A stretch of 64,000 nt of DNA from the NCBI GenBank assembly GCA_019843655.1, contig JACDQD010000004.1:1240001-1304000 (forward strand), in the 5' to 3' direction. The translations under genes were made by a program, and so were the position numbers. How positions within the stretch are numbered: the first letter of the stretch is position 1; the number at the start of each line of letters is the position of its first letter. Of this stretch, positions 14,040 to 25,097 are shown in pieces. Source of the DNA: Lethocerus indicus (taxonomy: Eukaryota; Arthropoda; Insecta; Hemiptera; Belostomatidae). The notes under the pieces were generated by a model. The model was not told the DNA's origin, did no database searches, and worked only from the letters and a program-made list of their open reading frames with translations.

Positions 14040-14165
14040 TCTAGATTATTAAAACTAAAATGTTTTCAATAAATTGTAGATCAACAGGAAAACGTTTATG
14101 ATCGTAAATACACAATACCGGATATGTTTCCTGTAATATATTTGGAAGTAACAGGTATTCTAAAC
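14040..14165. mobile_element. Fragment of interspersed element abutting the minisatellite
   Basis: This segment aligns by eye with 58371-58495. Shared blocks include TTTATGATCGTAAA, CAATACC, ATATATTTGGAAGT and a common 5' part (AATAAATTGTAGATCAACAGG against GATAGATTCTGGATCAGCGG). At 58 kb this sequence lies inside a copy of the palindromic element, so the minisatellite array may be a tandem expansion within a related element. Similarity is roughly three quarters by eye; no alignment was computed. Confidence 0.6.
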
Positions 14166-14562
14166 CATTTATCACTTATCTTTACGAACTTTGACAACGA
14201 ATTTTTTACATTTTTGAAAATTAAAAATATGCATAAATTGAAAACGCCGAAATGGGTGCGGCGTGGCCGTTTTCGAAAGTGATAGACGGTATTTCGAAAA
14301 ATGGCAGAGAAAACTTCGTCCACCAGCGATCGACGTTCATCACCTTGAACAAGGTGAATTAAAGACGCTGGAACGGGAACGGGTTTCGTATGAACTCGTT
14401 TATTTTTTACTATGATAAATGGGCCCAAAAGTCTCGTTCGGATTAATAAATTATAGATTTCCGAGTATGGAATCTGATATCTAGTTCGGAATACCTGTTC
14501 TGTTGTCTCCGAGGGGTCCGAATACCCTAGATTTAGCGTTTTCTGCCTCCTCTCGCTCGTTT

Positions 14563-14563
<1 letters not shown>

Positions 14564-14624
<61 letters not shown>

Positions 14625-14630
14625 CACAAG
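14564..14630. repeat. Compound (TA)n/(CA)n microsatellite
   Basis: About 50 bases of TA repeat (14564-14614) followed by a short (CA)n run. It generates an artefactual minus-strand open frame full of alternating Y and I. Confidence 0.95.
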
Positions 14631-15155
14631 TGAAGTACAAGTGAAGTAACATTCAAGTGCTGAAAAAATCGAACGAAACTAACCAAGTCTTAATCCCGCG
14701 AAAATTAAACTTAAAAAATTATTTAATCCATTGGGATGTTCAGATACTAGGAAATAATACATATGGAAATAGAATCAATGATTGGATCAAAGGTAAATAG
14801 AAATGTGAAGCGCCAGAGTCTCCCAGCGTTTCCAATAAAAAATGCTAATTACATGCAGCAACCGAGTTGGTTACGTGAAGCATGACTGGAGAGTTAAAGT
14901 GATCCGGAAAAAAATCACAACAAAACAAAAAAAAAAATAGCCCCATAATTTCACAATACGAGTTTTCAAATTAGCGTCTTACATTTCAGCGCATTTATAA
15001 TAAAAAAAAAAAAATGGCGCCGTCATTTTATTTTACAGCAATTTATTCGCTCAATAATCGTAATTGCGAAAGCGTTTCTTAGCAACATCCGCGATATAAC
15101 TTATTTCCGATAAAGTAATTGTTTCATAATCCGCGGACAGATATATATTTCTAAT

Positions 15156-15201
15156 TACATCTTATCAAATTGTTGATTACTTTTGAGTAGATCTAATATA
15201 T
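15156..15201. mobile_element. Terminal fragment of a mariner-like element
   Basis: ACATCTTATCAAATTGTTGA followed by TTACTTTTGAGTAGATCTAA closely matches the right end of the mariner remnant at 23084-23127, with about six differences in 45 bases. No other part of that element is visible beside it, so it is a fragment or a very degraded solo end. Confidence 0.6.
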
Positions 15202-18200
15202 TCATTGGAGTTGCGGGGAAAAAAAACTGTTACCTGATATATGCCCAATGATAATTGAAAACCTAGTTTTGAGACAAATAAATCTTTATTTTCGTTCACT
15301 ATTAATTCTATTGCTTTATGCAAACACTATAAGCGATCGGCATTTATAGGTAGAAATATTCAGCTTGTAGTGTGGAACGCTTGTGACTTATTTTATATCC
15401 TTTTATGATTATTACCGATACCAACTCATTTTCATAGTTCAAATGACTTCGTTTAGTTTGACTGAATCCATCGGTAAATTTTTCAATTTAAATTATTCAT
15501 TTCATTGTTGAAAACAATGACAGCTTGCCTAGAGCCGTCCTTGTCTATCAGAGAATTTCCAATATCTATTCAAATATATATTTTACAATTAATATTTCTA
15601 GTTATCGAGAGCGACAAAAGTATTCCCACCGTTGCAATTGGTGAAGGAAAATTCTGGGACAGATTCGGATGAAATGTGTTCGACTTGAGGAGGACGGGTT
15701 GGTGACCTCCGCGTGACACTTGCGGTGGCAGCATGACCCCCACCTGTCCGTGATATCGGTCCACTCTTATAACGGCCTGTTGTTATAGTATAACAAACTC
15801 TATAGTATAACAATCTAAGAGTATTGGACCATCGTTTACAGTGTACTATAGAACTGAGCGCACAATCGTTTTACATATCGCGTAATTTATTCAAATCCGT
15901 ACCGCATTCCGACGAGTGCATCACAGGGGATTCGAACCCGTCTCGGTGAGTTTATATACGAGAATTAAATTTACGATTCATATATATATATATACCGGCC
16001 CTTATTTTATACGGAGTAGCTTTTATGAGCTATTACAGACTTCAATCAGTGTGCCACGTGTTGAGTTTCCGGCACCGAACCCGAATTACAGACAATTTCC
16101 ACTGCAGTGCCACATTCACGATCCGCTTGATTAGAATAGACTATAGTGATTTTATACCGCTTTGAACGTGGATATTGTTGAATAGGAAGAACGCCGATAG
16201 GTATATTTTTGGTCGGTCGTTCTCCCTCGCCTTGGATTGCGCAATTGGGGCCGGTTCCAGATCTACCTCAGCACGCAAACGCCGAGTTTCTATCATCCCC
16301 GACCCGGTTTTTAAAAAAAAAAACTCTACATTATACGACGCTACTGCCTAATTGGACCACATTTTTACATTGTAAACGGTACGCTCGTAAATTAGAAATA
16401 AAATATTGAAATGACTAACCGGACGTTCACTACTGTCTATCCGCCACTTCCTACGGAGAAAAAATTTTTTACAAAGTAATTTCGCGAATAGGCCGCTATA
16501 TTTTCAGGAAAATATTCCTGAAAGTACTGAATAGGATAAAAATAATATGTATGTATAATCTTCGCATTGTTCCTCGCCCCACGTCCCACCACGTGGAGGC
16601 TAAGAAACCTCGCAGAGACGTCTCCGCTGTCGTATTTTGTATATAAGGGCAGACATTTTAATATAAAACTCAATATTTCGGGAACAATATCTCCAGGTCC
16701 TACGCGTTTCCAGAGACAAATAAAAACGGCTCAAAAAAAAAATTATGTTTCCAGTATCCTTCCTCAGGAAATTCCACTCGATCAAAAACACACCTCTACG
16801 GCGTTGCAAGTTTTCCGCCCCCCCCCCCAAAGCGACTCGCGTAAACTTTACCGTGCGATACCCGGTTTCGTTTGAAATGAATCACTCCAGCCGGGAGGAG
16901 GATAACGGGCCCGGAGGAAACGCCCGCATTATCAAATCAGTCGAGCTGGAATCGGTTGCCAAACCGGGATACGTGCCAGTACGTGTCCCTGTCACCTAGA
17001 AAACCGACCGCCGTTGCCGAATTTTAATACCGGTCCTAATTTACCGCCGAAGCCAACAAATCTGCTCAATTAATTCGGGTCCACGCTTCAATTGAAAGAA
17101 TAAACGGTTTTCAATTGTACCCTCGTCTAGGAGCACGCGAATCTAAATCTTCTCATATTGGGGGTGAAATGAGCCCGAGACTTTTATAACAAATTTGAAC
17201 TTGGCCAAATTTTATTTTTTAAGGCAAATATTTTCAGTACCGGCCTGCGGTTATTACGAAGACTTCTGGGCCAAATAATGAAGCGATAAAAGAAGGATAA
17301 CGCAGTGTAAATTTCAAATTACACGATTCCGGAGGATTAACGGCCTATCCGGTGACTGGGCCTTTCGAATGCAATTCTTCGCGGAAGTGACGAATTAATT
17401 TTCGTTCTAACGTCCATTTTCCTCACAATACATCAACATCGCCGGATTCGCGACGGAGGGAAATTCGTACGGCCGTCCGTGACCGCGGAAAAACCCTACT
17501 GGGATTTCAGTATGCGAATTCTTATTCGTGACACGATGAGATCATACACTGAGGAATTCTCTGATGAGGACGTTGTCGACGCATTTTCCTTTAAAAAAAA
17601 CACGTGCACTAACGTTCTGCAATTTCATTTCGATCATTTGATGGGTTCGTGAATCTCGGTTTCAAAATATTTTCAGCCCGAACGCGTTCGTCCTGGAAAG
17701 TGGCGGCAAATAACAAATCAATTTCGTTCTTCTGTGTCAATACCCAGTCTTTTCTTAACGGGTTCTGACGCATAGGATTGAATCCTACTGAGGCTAGACC
17801 GCAAATGCCTGTATTAAGTAAGAACCGTTGATTCGTCACGCGAGTTGTACCGACCAAATGACCTGCGTCATAGTTGTTTGACAGAAAAGCTTTTATGACT
17901 TGGACAAATCGAATTTTTTTTCGTCCGAAACCGCCGTTTGGTCCGCGACCTTCCCACTTGGCGATATTATTTCTGAAACTCAACTGCTTGGACATAAGAA
18001 AATGTCACGTTATCAGCCCGGAAAATGGGTTAGTCGACCGAGAGTGTTCGGCCCGGTCTCTACGAAGTGAAAAAAAAAAAAAATAGAGGTCAGAAGTCGA
18101 TTATATAACTTCAGCAACTGCTGCTTCAGCAGGCGGGCGCTTGAATTACTCAAGAAAAAAACTAATACACGAGCGGAGTATTTCTTGACATAATAGAATA

Positions 18201-19608
18201 TATTTGCAATTGGACCGCTCGGCATTCCTAATAACTTTTTATTTCACTTTCGACCGAATCGTCGCCGTTTAGAAGTTTGCCCTGACATTATTCCATTAAC
18301 CGATATAAGATAATTCCTGTAATGGTTGTGGCATTAACTGAAAAAAAACCATTGCACGGAGACGTCTCTCTTAAGGATAAAACGTATAATCGGTTGATTA
18401 TAGTACAGAAATAAATATTATTTGCGTATAGGAACGAAACGTGTTTTCCAGTAAAAAGGAATATTATAGATATATAAGTGCGTGTGAGTGTGTTCATGAG
18501 GAATATTTTAAGTCCATAGGACTTTAAGGAGAGGAATATTGAGAGTCAATTAGGGTTTGGCGTGTGGTGAACCTGAGGCCGCTCGTTCATCCTTTTCTTC
18601 TTTAAAATTATACGTCTAATAATATAATATTGGAAATACAGAATAAAACAGTTGTACGTAATGAAGACCACTTTCCGCCCCTCAACCGCATAAGGGAGCA
18701 CGGGGGATCCAGCCCCTATTAATAAAAATATTTAATTAATGTTTTCACACTTTCAAATTTTCACAGAACCTTTCAATTATGCCCAGGACAAAAGTGTACA
18801 GAAATGTTTTTCACGCCTTTTACCGCTGTAAGCACCAAGGACTTAGTCGACAACAACAAAAAATACTAAATCGGAGGATTGAAACATCTAATCTGAATAT
18901 GTTTAAATAGTTCAAGCAGTTGACGAAAAGCAAAATTATGTTATAATGTTCCTACTGTATGTAATATTAATTTTGAAAGAAACTATATGAAGAGAATGTT
19001 TCTATTGCATTCATGTCTTAATAATTAAAGGTAAATAACTTAATCCTATGTTCCTAATCCATACTATAAGTTTAGTCATTGTAATTCTTAGATTTTAAGA
19101 TGTTATTTAAATCGCACAAATTATATATTTTTTAAAGCGGAGGAAATTCGCCTAACCGCATACACCGCATAGTGTACATCCCTATTTACATGGGCAAATT
19201 GCCTCCAGTTATCTGGATGACTGGCAGACTGAGGATGATTGCCGAGGGGAAAAAAAAGATTCTTAATTTCTGCAAGGATTTGGCGTAGCGTCTGCAATTT
19301 CTGCAATTATAACACAGAAAAAAAACCGACATTTGTCATTCTTTTTTTTTATCTTTTCTCTACCTGACGTTGGGCAATCGAATTAGTGGTAAAATCATAT
19401 ATACAATCAGCATTGTTTTAGCTAATTCACGGCTAATGGCTAATTAAAATTACCGATAAAATCCATAAGGGATAACTGACTAAACAGCTATATTGTATTG
19501 TTTATATGATTTAATAAAGAAAAAATTGGAAAAATTTCTTTTCCAGCGCAGTCATAACGAAAAAATTATATCGAAATTGAATAACATGAAATTACCGACA
19601 CGCAGTTC

Positions 19609-19628
19609 ATATATATATATATATATAT
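19609..19628. repeat. (AT)n microsatellite
   Basis: Perfect AT dinucleotide run of about 20 bases. Confidence 0.85.
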
Positions 19629-21237
19629 CTTGCAATAGCCCCTATTCTAATCCGTTTTTTATTCGGAGATTCTCTTTATTCTTTCAGCAATTTATAAAAA
19701 TATCTGTACAGACAGGAAGCTCAGTAGGATTCAGGAGATTCGTCAATTTACTGATTTTGAAGTAAAGAATATAACAGGGGTAATAACTCTCAAATTAAAT
19801 ATTAAATTGACGTCATTATGAGTGAAAATAATTTTATAAAATTATTATTTTAATTATAATTTATTAAAGTACGCGCGTTTCGAATATTTAAATCGAATTA
19901 CGGGGAACGAAGCGAGGAGGAAAACTGACGCTCATACAACAGTCTGTTGCACACTGCGCATATTGTATTTAACGTGAAGTACATCCCTAAGTTAAACTTG
20001 ACATCTCTCGGTCTCGACTAGCTCGTTTTCAATGTTTGTACTTCGAATTAGGCGCAGGATTCCAGCTAAGCCGGTGCTAACCAAGGCGCGGCTCTCGCCC
20101 CTACAGCCTGGGCCAGGAACCGTTTAAAAAAAATTAAAATATGAAAATAAATTTTAGTAAAGTTATTTAGTACTATGAAAATGTATTTTCACCCTTCTAA
20201 CTAACATTTTCCGCACATTACAAATAGAGGCCCCAAGCGATGAATACGAGGTTTTCATATTTGTACTGAATTCCATTTACTAGTTGATTCTGGTTTTTAT
20301 TTCTGCCTTAAAGAATTTAAAAAAAAAAAATTTATTTTTTGGTGCTAATAACGCTCCAGAGTTTATATGTTTCTGTACACATTAGAAGAGAAAATAATCA
20401 TACCTCAAAATAAATTTAAATTAAAAGGGTGGATATTTTGTCTAAATTGGTTATAAAACAACTTTTATTGTTGTAAAAATTGGGTAACTGAATTTACATT
20501 AAAATTTGTTTTCGTCTACGACGTTTTGTATTAAACTAATAAATGTTTCGTATTAATATGAATAAATAAATTTTAACTTATCTGAAGACCTAGAACAGCC
20601 ATAGATAATCGAAAATGCTATATCAAAAGAAATAACCAGTGCAGATTATTACCGACTACTACAAATGTAACTGAAAACATTCATTTGTAGCCAACGTGCC
20701 TCTATATTATTGTTATAGTATTACTAAAGTTGGCAATCAGAGTAGAGCTAGCTCGGTGAATGCCAAACAGACGGAAGGGGGCAAAAATGGATCCAATCAA
20801 TCTACAACACTAATCACAAATTTACAATGGACGAAACACGAAGTGAATAAAATGTTGTATTACCTCTCAGTCTTACAAGGGTGAACACCGCAGATTTTCT
20901 AATCTCGCGAATGAGCCATTTCGCGAGTGGAAATAAAATATTGGAGCAATCCTATCGAATGAATTACTTTATGATTGGGTCAATGTTGATTCATAGTATC
21001 GATCGAAACGTTTATGAAATTTCCTCCAATTGTTTAAAACCTACTTTCAACGGGAGGTGATTCAGTCGGCTTTCAGGAGTTCACTTCGCTTCCAATTCAA
21101 TTACAACCGAAGTGTAGCAAGTGCTACAATCTGTATATTTATATGCTGTAATTCAAATTCTCATTTATAAACACTATAATTGTCTGATGCGTGCCTCTAG
21201 GCAGTTTTGTACCGGGGTGGTGGTTAAGGGACCGATC

Positions 21238-21256
21238 GAAGAAGAAGAAGAAGAAG
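21238..21256. repeat. (GAA)n microsatellite
   Basis: Six tandem GAA triplets. A similar short AAG run lies at 50349-50365. Confidence 0.85.
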
Positions 21257-22932
21257 TGTAAATATTACAGTACGACTCTAGGTAATCTCGATGGTACTCG
21301 ATGGTCATAACCGAAAAGACCTTCGACCCATTATATCCAATGGGGAAAAGAACCGGGATAATACATTATGAATAGGAATAAATTTCGATTGTCCCGACAA
21401 TTGAAATTACCGCTTCGATTTGGCAGCGTTCGGTTGAAAACGATCGGTTGAAAATTCATCGAGTTTCATGTCTTTAACGAATTAAAAAAAAGGTTCATCA
21501 GAACAGAGTGTAACAGTGTGAGGAAATTAAACAGGGTATTACTGACGACGGCGAATAGCCCGAAACCGGCGTACGGTGGAAAATCGTAAGAAAGATTATA
21601 TTTAAAATGAGAACTCCATTTTAATCTTGGATACTTGTCGGTACTGAATAAGAACGCGGTTTCTGATCGAGTTTCGAATCGGAATTAAAATGTCGACGCC
21701 ATATTTTATATTTACAACAATACCTATATATTTGTTCTATTTGTTAGCGCTCTTCAACAGTACCTGTTATGCTGGATATTGGGTTATGCTGGGGGGCGTC
21801 GACGGAGAGTCTTCGGATGAGCGGAACGGTTGAATGATTTCGGCGGCCGTAACTAGTCGAAGCTGGCTACTGGACTGGCGGCCGGCTCCTGAGGCGAGCG
21901 ACCTCCTCCACACTCCTGAAAACCCCACCAATCCACCGATCCCCCCCCCCCCCCCACCCCCCATCCACCGGCGACGCCCTTCCTCATCCTTTATTTCCTT
22001 TATCCCATCCGGTCGGCGAAAAATATACCTCCGAGTCGAGTTCGCCGTCCCTTCGGACAATTTCTACACTGAGAAGACGCGAAGGACCTATTGGGCTGGA
22101 ATGGATTTCATTGTCGGTACCTTCGATATAAATGTCCTTGGGAATGATGATGATTTTTTTCGTTAGCTTACAGACTTGCACAGATAAGCCGTAGATGGTT
22201 TCGCAATGTCCGAATCGATAACGGCCTTTATATTCGGTCATCGTCGACCTCCACCGGACGTCCAGAGCGCTCCTCGTCTTTTAACGAAAAATCTCCCGAC
22301 CGTAATTTCGCGAAACGGTACCGACACCGCCGTTCAGGCATTAACACGTTTGGGAAAATAAAAAAAGCGAAATGTGACGGAAACGCTCACTTCGGTTAGT
22401 TAGAGTTGTCAACCCGATATAGACGACGTCTCGGAGCGGTGACAAAGTCCCGAATTCGGAGATTCGGTTCTTACTAACTGAGGCGGACTTCTTCTCTGCG
22501 CTGAAGGCCCTGATGATGATACCGTCGGCCCGATATCGCTTCTCTGAAGGGAGAACAGCTGTCACGAAACTGTGTCACGGACGGCCTCTCCGCCACTTTC
22601 CGCCACCGCCGGTAGATATATATATATAACCCAGACCGGGTTAGTGAACCGCCGTATATTATCGTCCCACGTCGAAATACGTCTCTGTTCTGGCATAGAT
22701 TTGAATAAAATAAATTAGAAAAGCGTTTCACTATCGTAAAAGTATTCGAAAACACCGACCAACAATTACTGTTTCAACAGCGTTTTTCTAAACCAAAGTC
22801 GTGGACCTGATAATAAAATTGTTCTGGAGACACAAATATCGAAATAAAAATAAGGCAAAAAATATAAAAAAGACTATTTTACGTTTTACATTTTCTCAGG
22901 TACTAAGACGGTATCTGTTAATCCAGTATCGT

Positions 22933-23128
22933 ATATATTATGTGTACCCAAAAGTAATCGACATTTTGACTTTACTAAAAAAAAAAAAAAAACTTTAATT
23001 ATTAATCTACTGTATATTCACCGATATTATCGAAAACTCTCTGCCACTTTTCCGGCAAATTTTCGATTCCCTCAAGACCGAAATACATCTTATCAAATTG
23101 TTGATTACTTTTGGGTACACATAATATA
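22933..23128 (-). mobile_element. Mariner-family deletion derivative (MITE) with terminal inverted repeats
   Basis: Two ends in inverted orientation share ATTATGTGTACCCAAAAGTA followed by ATCGAC or ATCAAC (about 22933-22961 and 23099-23127). Inside, on the minus strand, 23088-23002 reads as 28 codons ending in a stop, containing GIENLPEKWQRVFDN. That is the classic C-terminal tail of Tc1/mariner transposases (G-I-x-x-L-P-x-x-W-x-x-hydrophobic). The rest of the transposase is missing, so the element is a non-autonomous internal deletion of about 195 bp that kept both ends and the last codons. A 16-base A run interrupts the left side. The sequence next to both ends is TA-rich, so a TA target duplication is plausible but cannot be separated from the background. 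Confidence 0.8.
23002..23088 (-). pseudogene. Mariner transposase C-terminal fragment
   Basis: A 28-residue remnant with MYFGLEGIENLPEKWQRVF near its start and a natural stop codon. Mariner transposases end with this LP-x-x-W helix a short distance inside the right terminal repeat, as here. The DDD catalytic core and the DNA-binding domain are absent, so it cannot be active. The apparent initiating ATG is only the deletion boundary. Confidence 0.75.
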
Positions 23129-23273
23129 ATAATCTGTTGATTAAATATTGATGTCTACCCTAGTTATCCGTTCGTTTCCATTTTTGTGTCTATAATTATT
23201 ATAAGTAGGATTTTAAATCAAATTTTCGTGCCTATTTCTCGCTTTCGGTGGTTCAATCTTTATCTGGCAAATC

Positions 23274-23646
23274 GTAATGATTTTCATACCTGTTTTGTGG
23301 TCTGCGAAGGGTTGGAATATCGTAGATTTCGTGTATCTCCTCTCGCTGGCTTGGTCTATTTTGCTAGACCGATTTCGGTTGCTCGCCATCTGCAGTAGCG
23401 GTTTGGATGTTTTTTTTTTTTTTTTTTTGGGGGGGGGCATCCTCACTGCACTGTCACTGTCACTTGTACTGGCAAAAGACACTGTACTGACACGACAAAC
23501 CACCGCAGTACAAGTGACAGTGACAGTGAAGAGGCCCCCCAAAAAAAAAAAATATCCAAAGTTCCGAAAGTGACTGACACCGCTACTGAAGATGGCGAGC
23601 GGCCGAAACCGGTCTAGCAAACAGGAAATCTACGGTAATGATTTTC
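23274..23646. mobile_element. Palindromic MITE-like element, copy B (both arms)
   Basis: The left arm begins ATACCTGTTTTGTGGTCTGC (23286) and runs through CGTAGATTTCGTG, TCTCCTCTCGCTGG, CTAGACCGATTTCGG and CGCCATCTGCAGTAGCGG. The right arm is its reverse complement: CCGCTACTGAAGATGGCGAG (23580), then CCGAAACCGGTCTAGC and GAAATCTACGG. The arms meet through an inner inverted repeat built from CACTGTCACTGTCACTTGTA and a T18/G8 against C7/A12 pair. A 12-base direct repeat GTAATGATTTTC brackets the element (23274-23285, 23635-23646). It could be a target-site duplication, but similar sequence lies at the ends of other copies. The right arm has lost about 25 bases present in the left arm. Confidence 0.85.
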
Positions 23647-23649
23647 CTT

Positions 23650-24700
23650 AGGAATACTATTACTTCCAATAGCCCTATTAATATCAAAGCCCAGCTTTGT
23701 TCCCTTGAAGATCTTCAAGATTTTCATCCACCGTGTTTAAGTGATCTGAACCGTCCCCACCTTATTTGAGTAGAATTAAGTGTTGCTTCGGGTGCCTTAA
23801 TGAGGCGCGATGTCACTTGGGCATTTAACCGATTTTTTATGCTGAGTGGGCGCATCATAAACAACTGAAGTCATTATTTTGACAAGAAGACCGACGATTA
23901 ATAACAATATAGCGATTGGAGCATCCTGTCCCAAGTCATTTGGCTATCCAAGGTTGGCGGAGAGAAAACTCAACGTTGATGGCTAGGGTAGGATCACTAA
24001 TTGAAACAAAGTGTCTGAACACTGTCTAACCCTTGTCAAAAAACATTTTTTTCTAATAAAATCGCGGAAAAAATACGATATTTAATTCTAGTGAAAAAAA
24101 ACATAATACGCCTTTATTGATGTATGACATTTTGTGTATAATTTAATGCATTATTTCTATATTTTATTTCCACTCTCTTTCGAGCTGCCTCCTGCGAGCT
24201 CCAGGACCGAACTGCCGAGTTTCGCCGCACCCACACATTTTATGATGTCGATCTCAAAGGACCCGCCCTTTTTTTTTATTCTTTCGAAATAGTTTTGGAT
24301 TAATACGCTTTGGCGGCAACGGTGATGCCAAAAATGAAACCATGAAAGCTAACCATTTTTTTATGGAACTTGCCCATCCAGCAAGGAAGTTGTAAACCAA
24401 AATGTAACCAATGAGGGCTCCATATATTCACAAGAATTTCAAATATATAAATATTTTTTAATTATAGGAATATGGTCTATTATTGGGAAAAAATATTAAT
24501 GGGTTATTTATTCTATTCTAATGAATGCAAAATTAGGATATGAAATGGATCCAGGATGAATTAGAAGGTAATAAAATCATAGGTATTTTAACTTACTTGT
24601 AGGACTCAAGACTTCGATTGGGTTTAGCTCCAGGGTTAAAATATAATTCACTGCAATAGGATTGATGATTCTATGCCGTCTTTGAAAAAATATAAGTGTT
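23650..24700. other. Intergenic, no gene seen
   Basis: Non-coding as far as I can see. Composition shifts here from the CpG-rich left flank to the AT-rich, CpG-poor sequence of the gene cluster. Confidence 0.5.
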
Positions 24701-24794
24701 GACTCACTCAGAAATATAAGTAATAGCACAGAAACCCGTTAAGAGAACTTAAAAATGTGGATTCAGGAAATAAATATTTCGAGGAATAAAAAGT

Positions 24795-24800
24795 TTTATT
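24795..24800 (-). other. Candidate poly(A) signal for eIF3a
   Basis: TTTATT on the plus strand, i.e. AATAAA on the minus strand, about 300 bases past the eIF3a stop codon. Other AT-rich hexamers are nearby, so this choice is tentative. Confidence 0.4.
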
Positions 24801-25097
24801 CAATAATGTAGTAAATCGACAACATACCCACACACCTACTCGCAATATTAATGAACACTGGGTGGAAATATAAGGCGCTTGTGTTATTTTAATATGTATA
24901 ATTGTCATAATAAATTCATAGTTATGAAATGTAAAACATTTCCTATTTCAGAGAAAATGTTAATGATACTGGAAAACATCGTTGTAACATGACAATTTTG
25001 AATTTCTGTTCATATCGACACTAGTAATTAAAACTGTTATAAACTATAAAGCAAATGAATAATGTATGCAGTATGTCAAGAGAGAATGAATGGAAGT

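Larger units (their letters stand above)
14640..22930. other. Gene-poor stretch with scattered simple repeats
   Basis: About 8.3 kb with no gene I can support. It contains (AT)n at 19609-19628, (GAA)n at 21238-21256, C runs at 16818-16828 and 21941-21955, and a 45-bp trace of a mariner end at 15156-15201. The open frames (for example 21767-22166 on both strands, 17609-17995 minus) are driven by CpG-rich or homopolymer sequence and show no domain. Confidence 0.5.

Noticed and set aside
14096..14686. 196-codon minus-strand open frame with alternating tyrosine and isoleucine
   Set aside because: It is created by the (TA)n microsatellite and flanking repeat sequence.
15918..15952. Possible tRNA gene on the minus strand (GGTTCGAATCC)
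   Set aside because: The T-arm stem does not pair, no A box is found and the upstream part is an AT repeat, so no cloverleaf forms.
23277..23620. Recurring peptide MAS(G/N)RNRSSK in several open frames, as if a conserved short protein
   Set aside because: It is the translation of the conserved arm of the palindromic element. Frames differ downstream in every copy, and the reverse strand is equally open.
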